In this document: piece by piece, positions 47,873 to 55,611 of the stretch
Numbering within the stretch: the first letter of the stretch is position 1
Layout: every line of letters starts with the position of its first letter
Assembly (NCBI RefSeq): GCF_963678185.1
Contig: NZ_OY782757.1
Span: 1,189,001 to 1,253,000, forward strand
Length of the DNA stretch: 64,000 nt
Source: an uncultured Tolumonas sp.
Lineage (GTDB): Bacteria; Pseudomonadota; Gammaproteobacteria; Enterobacterales; Aeromonadaceae
Direction of reading: 5' to 3'
Made by a program: the position numbers and the translations under genes
Notes under the pieces: generated by a model
What the model was told of the DNA's origin: nothing
Databases searched by the model: none
Seen by the model: only the letters and a program-made list of their open reading frames with translations

Positions 47873-49981
47873 TTAAAGTTTCCAGCTGACAGAGAGCATG
47901 GCATTACGTGGTGCACCGTAATAACCTTGTGACCAATAGAGACTATTAATGTATTTTTCGTTAGCTACGTTATAAACATTCAACGTCGCACTGAGATTAC
48001 GGGTGAAATCATACCCGGCCATTAAATTCAGCAATGCATAACTATCCTGCGTGACTTTAAACCCACTCGCCGTGGTATAGATATCACTTTGCCATGAGAG
48101 CCCAGCACCGGCTTTCCATTTATTCATACGGTAAGTACCCGCCAGTTTAAATGTGTCACGAGGTGTATAGGTCTTTGCCGCACTGCCATCGCTATTATCG
48201 ATGTCAACATGCGTGAAACCACCCGATGCTTCCAGATCATCCCAGATCTGACCGGCGATATCGAACTCATAACCCTGACTGCGAATCCCACTTACCGCGG
48301 TGTAATAGGCCTTACCACCACTCGTTCCGGCTTGTTCGGCCATATTATCTTGTTTGGTTTTAAACAAGGCTACTGTGGTATTCAGCTTCTTATCGAAGAA
48401 TTCACCTTTCACCCCGGTTTCATAGCTATCACCTGTGACGGGTTTCAGACGATCACCGTTGCTGTCGGATTTATTTTGTGGGGCAAAAATACCGGCATAA
48501 CTGGCATACACGGCGTAATTGGCATTGATGTCATAAACGACACCGGTATACGGCGTTACTTTGCCATGTTCTGCTGCTGCTTTATCTTCTCCGTAGGACT
48601 GGCCTTCGGTTTCCCACGAAGTAATACGGCCACCCACAATCCAGGCTAAATCATCCGTCAGACTGAAACGTGCACCACTATATGCGGTCAATTGCTTGTC
48701 GTTGTAATCAGCAGTGTTAGATGAGGCAGAGAAATCAGGTTCCGCGAAAGAGCCGTCCCATTGCGAGAAATCACCCACCGACTGCCCTATCGCCGAGCTA
48801 TAGTCAGAACGTTCCACAATATTCGCATGAGAGATATTGGCACCAACGGCCAATTGATGTTCCCGCCCACCTAAGCGGAACGGCCCACTGGCGTTAACAT
48901 CAATCAGATTTTGTTGACCGTCATACACATAGGCACTTGGGTAGGCATATAGCCCTGTGCCCGTGGTTTTATCCGGTGTGCCATACATATAGAAAAGTTT
49001 GGAATCCTGAGTGGAGGCAATGTGGGTCAGCGAGGTTTTCACTTTCCAGTTATTGGCTAATTTTTGTGACAACTCCACAAAAGAACGCTCTTCGGTGGTG
49101 TCCCAATACGCCCAATCTGTTGAAGTTGTTTTCGACGCATCGTAATTGGTTGCACTACCATCACTGTAAGTCAACGGTAATGCCCCCCACAGCGGGCTAT
49201 CCGCCTCATGCTTCTGATAATGCAGCCCGAATGTCAACATGGTGGTATCCGTCAGATCTGCTTCCATGATGCCGTAAAATACTTTTTGATCGGTGCCGTA
49301 GAGATCTAAATACGAATCTTTATTTTGGTTCACCGCCACCATACGGCCGCGTAATTTGCCATTTTCAGACATCGGGCCAGAAATATCGCCTTCGATACGT
49401 TTGTTATTCCATGATCCAACAGAACCCGTCGCACTGGATTGAAACTCGCTGGTTGGACGCTTTCTGACCATATTCACGGTCGCTGATGGCTCACCCGTGC
49501 CATTCAACAACGCATTCGACCCCTTAATGACATCAATATGATCATAAATAGCGGTATCAATATCACCATCGGCCAAACCAAACGTCAGTGGCAACCCCAC
49601 TCCATCGACCTGGAAATTAGTAATATCAAAACCACGGGCCGTGTAATACGTGCGATCTGTTTCCACCTGTTCCACATTGACACCACTGGTGCCAGCCAAC
49701 ACATCTTTAATCGAGTTTTGGCTGAAATCATCCATCTTTGTCCGTGTAGTGGTATTAACCATTTGTGGTGTCTGCTTAGGTGACAATTTTAATTTAGTCG
49801 CCGAATCGGAGCTTTTAACGGTATAGGAACCACTACCTTCTGTGGCGGTGTCATCCTGATTTTCAGTGACATACACTGTACCTAATTCAGTCGCAGATAC
49901 CTGTTCTGCCATGGCATATGAAGCATAACCATTCGACACCACCAGACCGACAAACAAAGCGAGTTTCTTCTGTGGAAACAT
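47873..49981 (-). CDS. TonB-dependent siderophore receptor (FhuE/FpvA-like)
   Basis: Outer-membrane gated channel for ferric siderophores. Seen: 702 residues, signal peptide to about 25 (SYAMAEQ), and a plug domain with PQMVNTTTRTKMDDF, YYTARGFDITNFQVDGV and GEPSATVNMVRKRP. A 22-strand barrel ends in a Trp-Lys-Leu C-terminus, close to the aromatic end needed for outer-membrane assembly. No STN signalling domain is present, so it is a simple transporter. The closest match by memory is FhuE (hydroxamate siderophores such as coprogen), but ligand prediction is unsafe. A Fur box lies 41 bases upstream. No siderophore synthesis or ABC genes are nearby. Confidence 0.92.
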   Translation of the reverse strand: MFPQKKLALFVGLVVSNGYASYAMAEQVSATELGTVYVTENQDDTATEGSGSYTVKSSDSATKLKLSPKQTPQMVNTTTRTKMDDFSQNSIKDVLAGTSGVNVEQVETDRTYYTARGFDITNFQVDGVGLPLTFGLADGDIDTAIYDHIDVIKGSNALLNGTGEPSATVNMVRKRPTSEFQSSATGSVGSWNNKRIEGDISGPMSENGKLRGRMVAVNQNKDSYLDLYGTDQKVFYGIMEADLTDTTMLTFGLHYQKHEADSPLWGALPLTYSDGSATNYDASKTTSTDWAYWDTTEERSFVELSQKLANNWKVKTSLTHIASTQDSKLFYMYGTPDKTTGTGLYAYPSAYVYDGQQNLIDVNASGPFRLGGREHQLAVGANISHANIVERSDYSSAIGQSVGDFSQWDGSFAEPDFSASSNTADYNDKQLTAYSGARFSLTDDLAWIVGGRITSWETEGQSYGEDKAAAEHGKVTPYTGVVYDINANYAVYASYAGIFAPQNKSDSNGDRLKPVTGDSYETGVKGEFFDKKLNTTVALFKTKQDNMAEQAGTSGGKAYYTAVSGIRSQGYEFDIAGQIWDDLEASGGFTHVDIDNSDGSAAKTYTPRDTFKLAGTYRMNKWKAGAGLSWQSDIYTTASGFKVTQDSYALLNLMAGYDFTRNLSATLNVYNVANEKYINSLYWSQGYYGAPRNAMLSVSWKL

Positions 49982-50021
49982 GTTAATTCCTGTTAGTTTA
50001 TTATTAGAGGATGGGAATCTA

Positions 50022-50040
50022 AATGATTATGATTCTCATT
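50022..50040 (-). promoter_or_regulatory. Fur box ahead of the siderophore receptor
   Basis: The 19-base element AATGATTATGATTCTCATT (plus strand as written) resembles the Fur consensus of interleaved GATAAT hexamers. It is 41 bases upstream of the receptor start and 136 bases from the divergent HD-GYP gene, so it may affect both. Confidence 0.85.
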
Positions 50041-50175
50041 TCAAATAAAATAATAAACTCGTTTTAGATGTTTTCTTTTGGCTCTTTATTGTCTTTTACC
50101 ACCCGACTCACAGTAAAACAGCCGTTATCAGCTACGCTTGACAAAGAATAAAGCGCTGAGACGGGAGCTAAAATT

Positions 50176-51306
50176 ATGCAGACCAAAACAAATCAACTGA
50201 TGGATGCGATCTCTATGTCTAAGATCGATCTGTCACAACGACTTGAAAATCTGCATGAAATCATTCGTGGGCGGTATGAGTTTATTGATCGGATCGCCAT
50301 TGCCCTTTATGACGCAAAAACAGATTTGTTGAAAACCTTTGTCAGCAGCACCCCTGACGGTTCTCCGCTTAAAGCCTATGAAGCACATATGTCGGAAGTG
50401 CCGTCGTTACAGACGCTGATTCATTTACGTAAAAGCCGTATTGTTCAGGATATTGATGATACTTTTCACGCGCACAGCGACCATACGGAATGGTTGAAAA
50501 AACAACACTATCTCAGCAGTTATACAATTCCGGTGTTTCAGGGCAATCACTTTGTTGCCTTTCTGTTTTTTGATTCCAAAACACCCAATGCATTTCAGCA
50601 AGACACCCTCCATTTTTTGGATGTTTTTGCGGATCTGGCAGCCCATCTATATCTAGTTGAATTAGCCGCCGTCAAATCACTGCTCAACACCGTCAATCTG
50701 GCGACTGATTTTGCGCGGATCAGGGATCTGGAAACTGGCAATCACTTAGATCGCATGGCCATGTATTCCCGTCTGATCGCCAAAGGTATTGCCGAAAAAT
50801 ATCAACTGACTGATGAATTTATTGAATATCTGCACCTATTTGCACCATTACACGATATTGGCAAAGTCGGTATTCCAGACAAAATCTTGCTGAAACCAGG
50901 CAAATTAGACGCCGACGAATGGAACACCATGAAAAAGCATGTTCAGCTTGGTGTTTTGATGATTGATCAAATGATTGACGATCTGGGCCTTAACCAAAAT
51001 ACAGCTGCCACGATCATGCGTAATGTGGTGTCAGGACATCATGAACGCGGCGATGGCTCTGGTTATCCGCAAGGCTTAACACTGGCGCAAATTCCGATTG
51101 AATCACGCATCATTGCCATAGCTGATGTCTATGACGCGTTATCAACTATTCGCCCTTATAAAAAAGCGTGGAGTGAAGAAGAAGTTATTGCGGAATTACA
51201 CAAAGAAGTTGCAGCCGGGCGTCTTGATGCAGATTGTGTTACCGCATTGCTGAATGCCACCGAAGAGCGCTTACAAATTCAGACACAATTCGCAGATCCA
51301 ATTTAA
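50176..51306 (+). CDS. GAF-like/HD-GYP cyclic di-GMP phosphodiesterase
   Basis: Cytosolic protein of 376 residues that probably hydrolyses cyclic di-GMP to GMP. Seen: an N-terminal GAF-type sensor (about 20-160, without the membrane segments or receiver domain common in other HD-GYP proteins). The HD-GYP domain (about 180-360) has ETGNHLDRMAMYS, HDIGKVGIPDKILLKPG, a later GHHERGDGSGYPQGL and DVYDALSTIRPYK. All metal ligands expected for activity appear present. It is divergent from a Fur-controlled receptor. No cyclase is adjacent, though a GGDEF gene lies 10 kb to the left. Confidence 0.92.
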   Translation: MQTKTNQLMDAISMSKIDLSQRLENLHEIIRGRYEFIDRIAIALYDAKTDLLKTFVSSTPDGSPLKAYEAHMSEVPSLQTLIHLRKSRIVQDIDDTFHAHSDHTEWLKKQHYLSSYTIPVFQGNHFVAFLFFDSKTPNAFQQDTLHFLDVFADLAAHLYLVELAAVKSLLNTVNLATDFARIRDLETGNHLDRMAMYSRLIAKGIAEKYQLTDEFIEYLHLFAPLHDIGKVGIPDKILLKPGKLDADEWNTMKKHVQLGVLMIDQMIDDLGLNQNTAATIMRNVVSGHHERGDGSGYPQGLTLAQIPIESRIIAIADVYDALSTIRPYKKAWSEEEVIAELHKEVAAGRLDADCVTALLNATEERLQIQTQFADPI

Positions 51307-51316
51307 GCCGTCAAAG

Positions 51317-52633
51317 TTAACCGCCGGTATCCGGATTTTCATCGGCATTGGCCATGATGATCCGGGTCGCTAATACTTTATCGATACGCATGCCGTCCAT
51401 ATCGACCACTTCCAATTGCCAATCGTCCACTTTTAACAGATCGCCAGTGGCCGGCACCCGCCCCAACAACAGCATGACTAAACCACTCAGCGTATGATAG
51501 CGATTACGTTCTTCTTCCGGCAAATGCGTCAATTGTAAGTAATCTTTTAATTCCATGACGGGGATCAGGCCATCTAATAACCAAGAGCCATCTTCTCGTT
51601 GTACCGCCCACGCATCATCACTGTCTTCTTGGTAAAATTCACCGGTTAACGATTCCAGAACATCTTGCACCGTAACAATGCCTTGTAACTCACTGTATTC
51701 ATCAACGACAAACGCCATGTGAGAACCGTAAGCACGAAAATGTTCCAACAATTCCATACCACTTAATGTTTCTGGTACAAATTCACAAGGTAAGGCCAAC
51801 ATAGCAAAATCCAGCGTTCCCCCCTGTACCGTTTGCGATAAGATCTGACGGGCACTGATAACACCAAGTAATTCATGTAAACCGCCACGGCAGACAGGAA
51901 AACTAGCGTGTTCGGAGTCGGTCATCCGCTGCAAATTCAGTTCCAGCGACTCTTCAACATCAATAAAAACAATATCTGCACGCGGCACCATCAATGAAGT
52001 CACCGTGCGATCATCCAGACGAAAAACATTCCGCACCATCGTATGTTCGTTGTGTTCAATGACACCCGCCTCTGAACCTTCCGCTAACATGGCGTGGATC
52101 TCTTCCTCCGTGACACTGTTGTTATTGTTTTGCCGAACCCCCATCAGACGAAGCACTGCATGTGTAGAGGCGGATAACAACCAGACGAACGGACGAGTGA
52201 ATAAAGCCAACAATTGCATCGGTCGGGCCACCAGAGCGGCGATCACTTCGGCATTCAATTGCCCTATCCGCTTAGGCACTAACTCGCCGATGACAATGGA
52301 AATATACGTAACCAATACCACCACAAAAACGATGGCCGTCACCTTACTGGTAGCAACCGATAAACCAAACTGCTGAAGCCACACAGAAACAGGATCGGCG
52401 AGAATAGCTTCCCCAAAAATACCGTTAAGAATGCCAATCGACGTGATACCAATCTGGACCGTAGATAAAAAAGGGGTCGGATCTTCCGCAAGTTTAAGGG
52501 CTGTTTTAGCCCTTTTGTCACCGTCAGCGGCTTGCTTTGAAAGACGCGCTTTGCGAGCAGTAACAATGGCTATCTCTGACATCGCAAAAACGCCATTGAG
52601 TACAATCAAACCGATCAGGATAAAAAATTCCAT
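51317..52633 (-). CDS. CNNM/CorC-family membrane protein (DUF21-CBS-CorC_HlyC)
   Basis: Family of hemolysin-like proteins now linked to divalent cation or polyamine export (for example PaeA/YtfL in E. coli). Seen: DUF21 with three to four helices (about 1-190; NGVFAMSEIAIVTARKARL), a tandem CBS pair (about 210-335; MVPRADIVFIDVEE) and a C-terminal CorC_HlyC domain (WLLDGLIPVMELKDYL). The product has 438 residues from the ATG at 52633. An ATG eight codons earlier (52657) would start in a hydrophilic stretch and lacks a Shine-Dalgarno. It lies 10 bases convergent to the HD-GYP gene. The exact substrate is unresolved. Confidence 0.9.
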   Translation of the reverse strand: MEFFILIGLIVLNGVFAMSEIAIVTARKARLSKQAADGDKRAKTALKLAEDPTPFLSTVQIGITSIGILNGIFGEAILADPVSVWLQQFGLSVATSKVTAIVFVVVLVTYISIVIGELVPKRIGQLNAEVIAALVARPMQLLALFTRPFVWLLSASTHAVLRLMGVRQNNNNSVTEEEIHAMLAEGSEAGVIEHNEHTMVRNVFRLDDRTVTSLMVPRADIVFIDVEESLELNLQRMTDSEHASFPVCRGGLHELLGVISARQILSQTVQGGTLDFAMLALPCEFVPETLSGMELLEHFRAYGSHMAFVVDEYSELQGIVTVQDVLESLTGEFYQEDSDDAWAVQREDGSWLLDGLIPVMELKDYLQLTHLPEEERNRYHTLSGLVMLLLGRVPATGDLLKVDDWQLEVVDMDGMRIDKVLATRIIMANADENPDTGG

Positions 52634-52775
52634 AACTGCCGAATCAATGACATACATAACATGATGTTAGTTGATGGAACGTAGCTTCGCTATCTGCTCA
52701 ATTTGGGTTAAAAATCCATTTTCGTCGAAAATATCAGCAAACGAACGCAAAAATGATAAATTTATGCAATCAGAT

Positions 52776-52804
52776 ATAGACGTGCCGTTCGATTTCATTA
52801 TAAT
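52776..52804 (+). promoter_or_regulatory. Promoter of the tRNA-Thr/tRNA-Phe unit
   Basis: A TATAAT -10 (52799-52804) is followed by a GC-rich discriminator (CCCGCC), as is usual for stable-RNA promoters under stringent control. The -35 is poor (ATAGAC-like at 52776). It lies about 20 bases before the first tRNA. Confidence 0.65.
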
Positions 52805-52823
52805 CCCGCCTCGTTGAATACGT

Positions 52824-52899
<76 letters not shown>

Positions 52900-52909
52900 T
52901 TCAACCTAA

Positions 52910-52985
52910 GCCCAGATAGCTCAGTCGGTAGAGCAGCGGATTGAAAATCCGCGTGTCCGTGGTTCGATTCCGCGTCTGGGCACCA
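52910..52985 (+). tRNA. tRNA-Phe (anticodon GAA)
   Basis: 76 bases with encoded CCA. Acceptor GCCCAGA pairs with TCTGGGC. The anticodon stem GCGGA/TCCGC carries loop TTGAAAA, so the anticodon is GAA. It lies 10 bases after tRNA-Thr and shares its transcript. A hairpin with following T residues lies just beyond. Confidence 0.98.
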
Positions 52986-52995
52986 TGATTTTTGA

Positions 52996-53017
52996 AGCCT
53001 CGCATTTATGCGGGGCT
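52996..53017 (+). terminator. Terminator of the tRNA unit
   Basis: Stem AGCCTCGCA/TGCGGGGCT (one G-T pair) with a TTTA loop, followed by TTGTCGTTT. Confidence 0.8.
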
Positions 53018-53056
53018 TTGTCGTTTCTGGGCCCCGCAAAAAACCTCGATAAAAAA

Positions 53057-53590
53057 TCAGCGCCACACAAAACTGATATTGTTTTCCAAGACCTGATAAG
53101 CCGCCGGATTAAACCGCTGTAGCGCTTGGATAACGATAGCCACCAGCAAGATATTGAAAACCAGATATTCCCCTGCCCCGCCCACCTTCATGCCAAGCGG
53201 ATTAAGGCTGACTTTTTGTTTAAAAGGCCAGAACAAAGCTACGCCATTGGTACCTATCAACATATCGCCAATAATATGACTGATAAAACCGAGGCTGATG
53301 GTTTTGGCATATAGATGCCATGTTGGTGACGCGGCAAGGCAGCAATAGAACAAAACAATAGCCAGCAAACTATGCGTGACCGTGCGATGCCCAAGCAATG
53401 AATGCAGCGCTTTACTAACAACCGGCATTAGCCGGCCAAATGAGCTTTCTGGTGAATCAATGTCAGGCAATAACGCACCTAACATGACCAATAAACAATC
53501 TATCTCTATTCTTCCTGCAAACCCAGGTACATGACTTTCGACCATCAGCAAACTGAATACTGCAAACGCCTGATGCGTCTTTGCCATCAT
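53057..53590 (-). CDS. YdjM/YbcI-family membrane metal-dependent hydrolase-like protein, LexA-preceded
   Basis: Polytopic protein of 177 residues in the DUF457 family that includes the SOS-induced YdjM of E. coli. Seen: the family's His/Asp pattern, with His7 near the start, LLPDIDSPESSFGRL, LGHRTVTHSLLAIV and GFISHIIGDML, suggesting a metal site within four or five helices. The enzymatic activity of the family is unproven. A LexA box (53610-53625) 20 bases upstream supports membership in the SOS regulon, as known for ydjM. It is convergent to the tRNA unit. Confidence 0.88.
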   Translation of the reverse strand: MMAKTHQAFAVFSLLMVESHVPGFAGRIEIDCLLVMLGALLPDIDSPESSFGRLMPVVSKALHSLLGHRTVTHSLLAIVLFYCCLAASPTWHLYAKTISLGFISHIIGDMLIGTNGVALFWPFKQKVSLNPLGMKVGGAGEYLVFNILLVAIVIQALQRFNPAAYQVLENNISFVWR

Positions 53591-53609
53591 ATTGATTACA
53601 ACTTAAACA

Positions 53610-53625
53610 ATGTATTTATATACAG
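53610..53625 (-). promoter_or_regulatory. LexA (SOS) box
   Basis: On the minus strand CTGTATATAAATACAT, matching the CTG-N10-CAG LexA palindrome except for the final base. It lies 20 bases ahead of the YdjM-like start and on the far side of the promoter for the manganese riboswitch. Confidence 0.8.
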
Positions 53626-53645
53626 TTGTTTGATGATACTAAATT

Positions 53646-53673
53646 TTGACTCTAACGGCAAAATCGTTATACT
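53646..53673 (+). promoter_or_regulatory. Promoter of the riboswitch-mneA transcript
   Basis: TTGACT (53646-53651), 16-base spacer, TATACT (53668-53673). The predicted start at about 53680 is the first base of the aptamer's closing helix. Confidence 0.7.
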
Positions 53674-53678
53674 GCGCG

Positions 53679-53802
53679 GGTCATTGGGGAGTAGCCTCCT
53701 GTTTTTCGTAAAGGGCTTGCATCAACAAACTTGACCCTCATGGTCATGGTGCAAGCAGTGATTCGTCATCATCGACGGATACGCCTGGCAAGACCTTTGA
53801 TC
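53679..53802 (+). ncRNA. yybP-ykoY manganese riboswitch
   Basis: The two hallmark segments are present: GGGGAGTAGC just after the 5' strand of P1 (53686-53695), and GGCAAGACCTTTG at the 3' side. P1 can form from GGTCATTGG (53679) with CCTTTGATC (53794-53802). An internal stem GCTTGCA/TGCAAGC and the ATACG segment complete the consensus layout. Known members bind Mn2+ and turn on manganese exporters; here the downstream gene is an MneA/GDT1 exporter. The Shine-Dalgarno-proximal hairpin (53815-53853) is the likely expression platform. Confidence 0.92.
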
Positions 53803-53814
53803 ATACCCTGTGCA

Positions 53815-53853
53815 GGCCGGACAGGTGTGTGGTCATTGGAATGTTTTCCGGCC
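53815..53853 (+). promoter_or_regulatory. Expression-platform hairpin next to the mneA ribosome-binding site
   Basis: GGCCGG (53815-53820) pairs perfectly with CCGGCC (53848-53853). The latter is directly followed by the AAGGAG Shine-Dalgarno (53854-53859) and the GTG start at 53866. There is no T tract, which suggests translational rather than transcriptional control by the riboswitch. Confidence 0.6.
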
Positions 53854-53865
53854 AAGGAGTATCAC

Positions 53866-54459
53866 GTGTCTGCTTTTGTCATTTCCACCGGTATTGTCGC
53901 TCTGGCTGAAATCGGGGATAAAACTCAACTGTTAGCATTCATTCTTGCTGCAAAATTCAAGAAACCAATTCCTATTATTTTTGGTATTTTGATTGCGACG
54001 CTGGTTAACCATGGCCTTGCTGGTGCGATTGGGGAATGGCTGACATCATTAGCAACCCCTCAAACAATGGGGCTGATCTTGGGTGTATCTTTTATCGCCA
54101 TGGCATTGTGGACGCTGATCCCGGATAAATTTGATGAAGCTGATGCCAAGTTGGCTCATTTTGGGATTTTTGGCACCACGCTGGTGGCTTTCTTTCTGGC
54201 CGAGATGGGCGATAAAACACAAGTTGCCACGGTCGCGCTGGCAGCTAAATATCAGACGCTACTGCCTGTCGTAGCGGGCACAACACTGGGCATGATGCTC
54301 GCTAACGTACCTGCCGTATTACTCGGCAAAAAAATAGCGCAAAAAGTACCGGTCAAACTGGTACACAGTATTGCTGCTGGTATTTTTGCCGTACTCGGTG
54401 TGGTTACTTTAGTGGGTACATTAAAACCAGAGTTTTTCGATTTTCTAGCTTTCAATTAA
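53866..54459 (+). CDS. mneA: Manganese exporter of the TMEM165/GDT1 (UPF0016) family
   Basis: Inner-membrane cation exporter. Vibrio MneA of this family exports Mn2+. Seen: 197 residues with six helices in two repeats, each with the family motif E-x-G-D-K-T (AEIGDKTQ near residue 15, AEMGDKTQ near 112). Start: the GTG at 53866 lies 6 bases after AAGGAG; the open frame reaches back through the riboswitch and is not coding there. The manganese riboswitch upstream gives a direct reason for Mn2+-induced expression. A strong terminator follows. Confidence 0.94.
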   Translation: MSAFVISTGIVALAEIGDKTQLLAFILAAKFKKPIPIIFGILIATLVNHGLAGAIGEWLTSLATPQTMGLILGVSFIAMALWTLIPDKFDEADAKLAHFGIFGTTLVAFFLAEMGDKTQVATVALAAKYQTLLPVVAGTTLGMMLANVPAVLLGKKIAQKVPVKLVHSIAAGIFAVLGVVTLVGTLKPEFFDFLAFN

Positions 54460-54467
54460 TACATTGC

Positions 54468-54492
54468 GCCCTGATACCCGTCAGGGCTTTTT
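54468..54492 (+). terminator. Rho-independent terminator after mneA
   Basis: GCCCTGA-TACCCG-TCAGGGC followed by five T residues. It lies 8 bases beyond the mneA stop and just outside the convergent CHAD gene. Confidence 0.95.
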
Positions 54493-54497
54493 ATGTG

Positions 54498-55328
54498 TTA
54501 CCAAATTTTTTTCAAATGCTGCAGCACATCGGCAGCATCTTTCAGCGCATATTGTTGTCGCTTATTTAACCGCTTTTGCCATCGCTGCGGTAGTATCAGT
54601 TCTTGCGGCCATTGCTCTTCAAATAACGCAATATCATGCAGCAACCCTAAGCTTTTTTGCAGTTCAATTAACACCGATAACCGACGATTCTGCCGTTTGG
54701 TTAATACGGCAGCAAACCCTTGCCCCCAGTAACGCAGCTGTTTTACTTGTAAGCGTAATGAGTGCCAATCAGCAATTGGGGAGCTCAGTTTTAAATCAGC
54801 TACCGCGTTCAAAAAACGCTTTTCCAATTGGCGTGATTTCTGTCGGGCTGCAGATTGCAAAACACTCTTACGCTTATGTCGTGTTTTTCTATCCCAGACC
54901 AAACTCACTTGCGATAATGTTTCGGCTAAAGATGTAGCCTGTAAATCAGGCAATAAGTGCTGCCGTGATGCCACCAGTTTATCTGCCAGCAGAATCAAAA
55001 TATCTGCCCCTTCACCTGTTTTAGTAAATAGCGAGTTTGCCAGTACTAACCTAACCTCTTGATCCCTATCTTGCCCCGTTAGGGTTGCCGCAATGCCTAA
55101 TTGTTTCCTTTGCTCTTGCATGACACGGCTGCGCGGATATAACCCTTGTAACACCCGCAAACTGCGTAAATTGACTCGAAGATCATGCAGCGCTTCGGTG
55201 TCACCGTCATCAGCCATTCTCACTAAAGCCTGACTGGCTTTTGATGCTAACGCTGAAAAGTGCGTACTCAATTCCCGGGCAAACGATCGGTTTGATGAAA
55301 CCAATTTTTTATTCTTCTTTTTCGACAT
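54498..55328 (-). CDS. CHAD-domain protein (likely polyphosphate-binding)
   Basis: Alpha-helical CHAD proteins bind polyphosphate and localise to polyphosphate granules in several bacteria. Seen: 276 residues. Two helical repeats have the conserved His and basic residues (LHDLRVNLRSLRVLQGLYPR; WHSLRLQVKQLRYWGQGF), and the whole protein is strongly basic. No CYTH/triphosphate-tunnel domain is fused to it, unlike many relatives. The ATG at 55328 has AGGAAACAG ahead of it; an ATG twelve codons upstream (55364) is less likely. It is far from ppk and ppx in this window and has no PHO box that I can see. Confidence 0.88.
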   Translation of the reverse strand: MSKKKNKKLVSSNRSFARELSTHFSALASKASQALVRMADDGDTEALHDLRVNLRSLRVLQGLYPRSRVMQEQRKQLGIAATLTGQDRDQEVRLVLANSLFTKTGEGADILILLADKLVASRQHLLPDLQATSLAETLSQVSLVWDRKTRHKRKSVLQSAARQKSRQLEKRFLNAVADLKLSSPIADWHSLRLQVKQLRYWGQGFAAVLTKRQNRRLSVLIELQKSLGLLHDIALFEEQWPQELILPQRWQKRLNKRQQYALKDAADVLQHLKKIW

Positions 55329-55611
55329 TAGCTGTTTCCTGATGATATCCCTGCGCTTATCCATAAGTATCGTTCAGATCTGAACAGGTAATTTTAATAC
55401 TTGATCCCATACAGTGAGATCTAAATCACACTGCAATTTTTATGGTACAAAAATCCAGTTTATGCGTTTTCTTTCCGATTTTTCCAGCTACTTATTCCCC
55501 ACATAATGTCATCGCTTAATGGGGAAATGCCGAATCAGTACATGGATGTCACTGGCTCGCATTATTTAGGAATATCGGTGCTTATTGCATCGTAAACATT
55601 TGGGAATCGTT

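Noticed and set aside
54464..54937. Plus-strand frame after mneA
   Set aside because: It begins upstream of the mneA terminator, runs through it, and lies opposite the CHAD gene.
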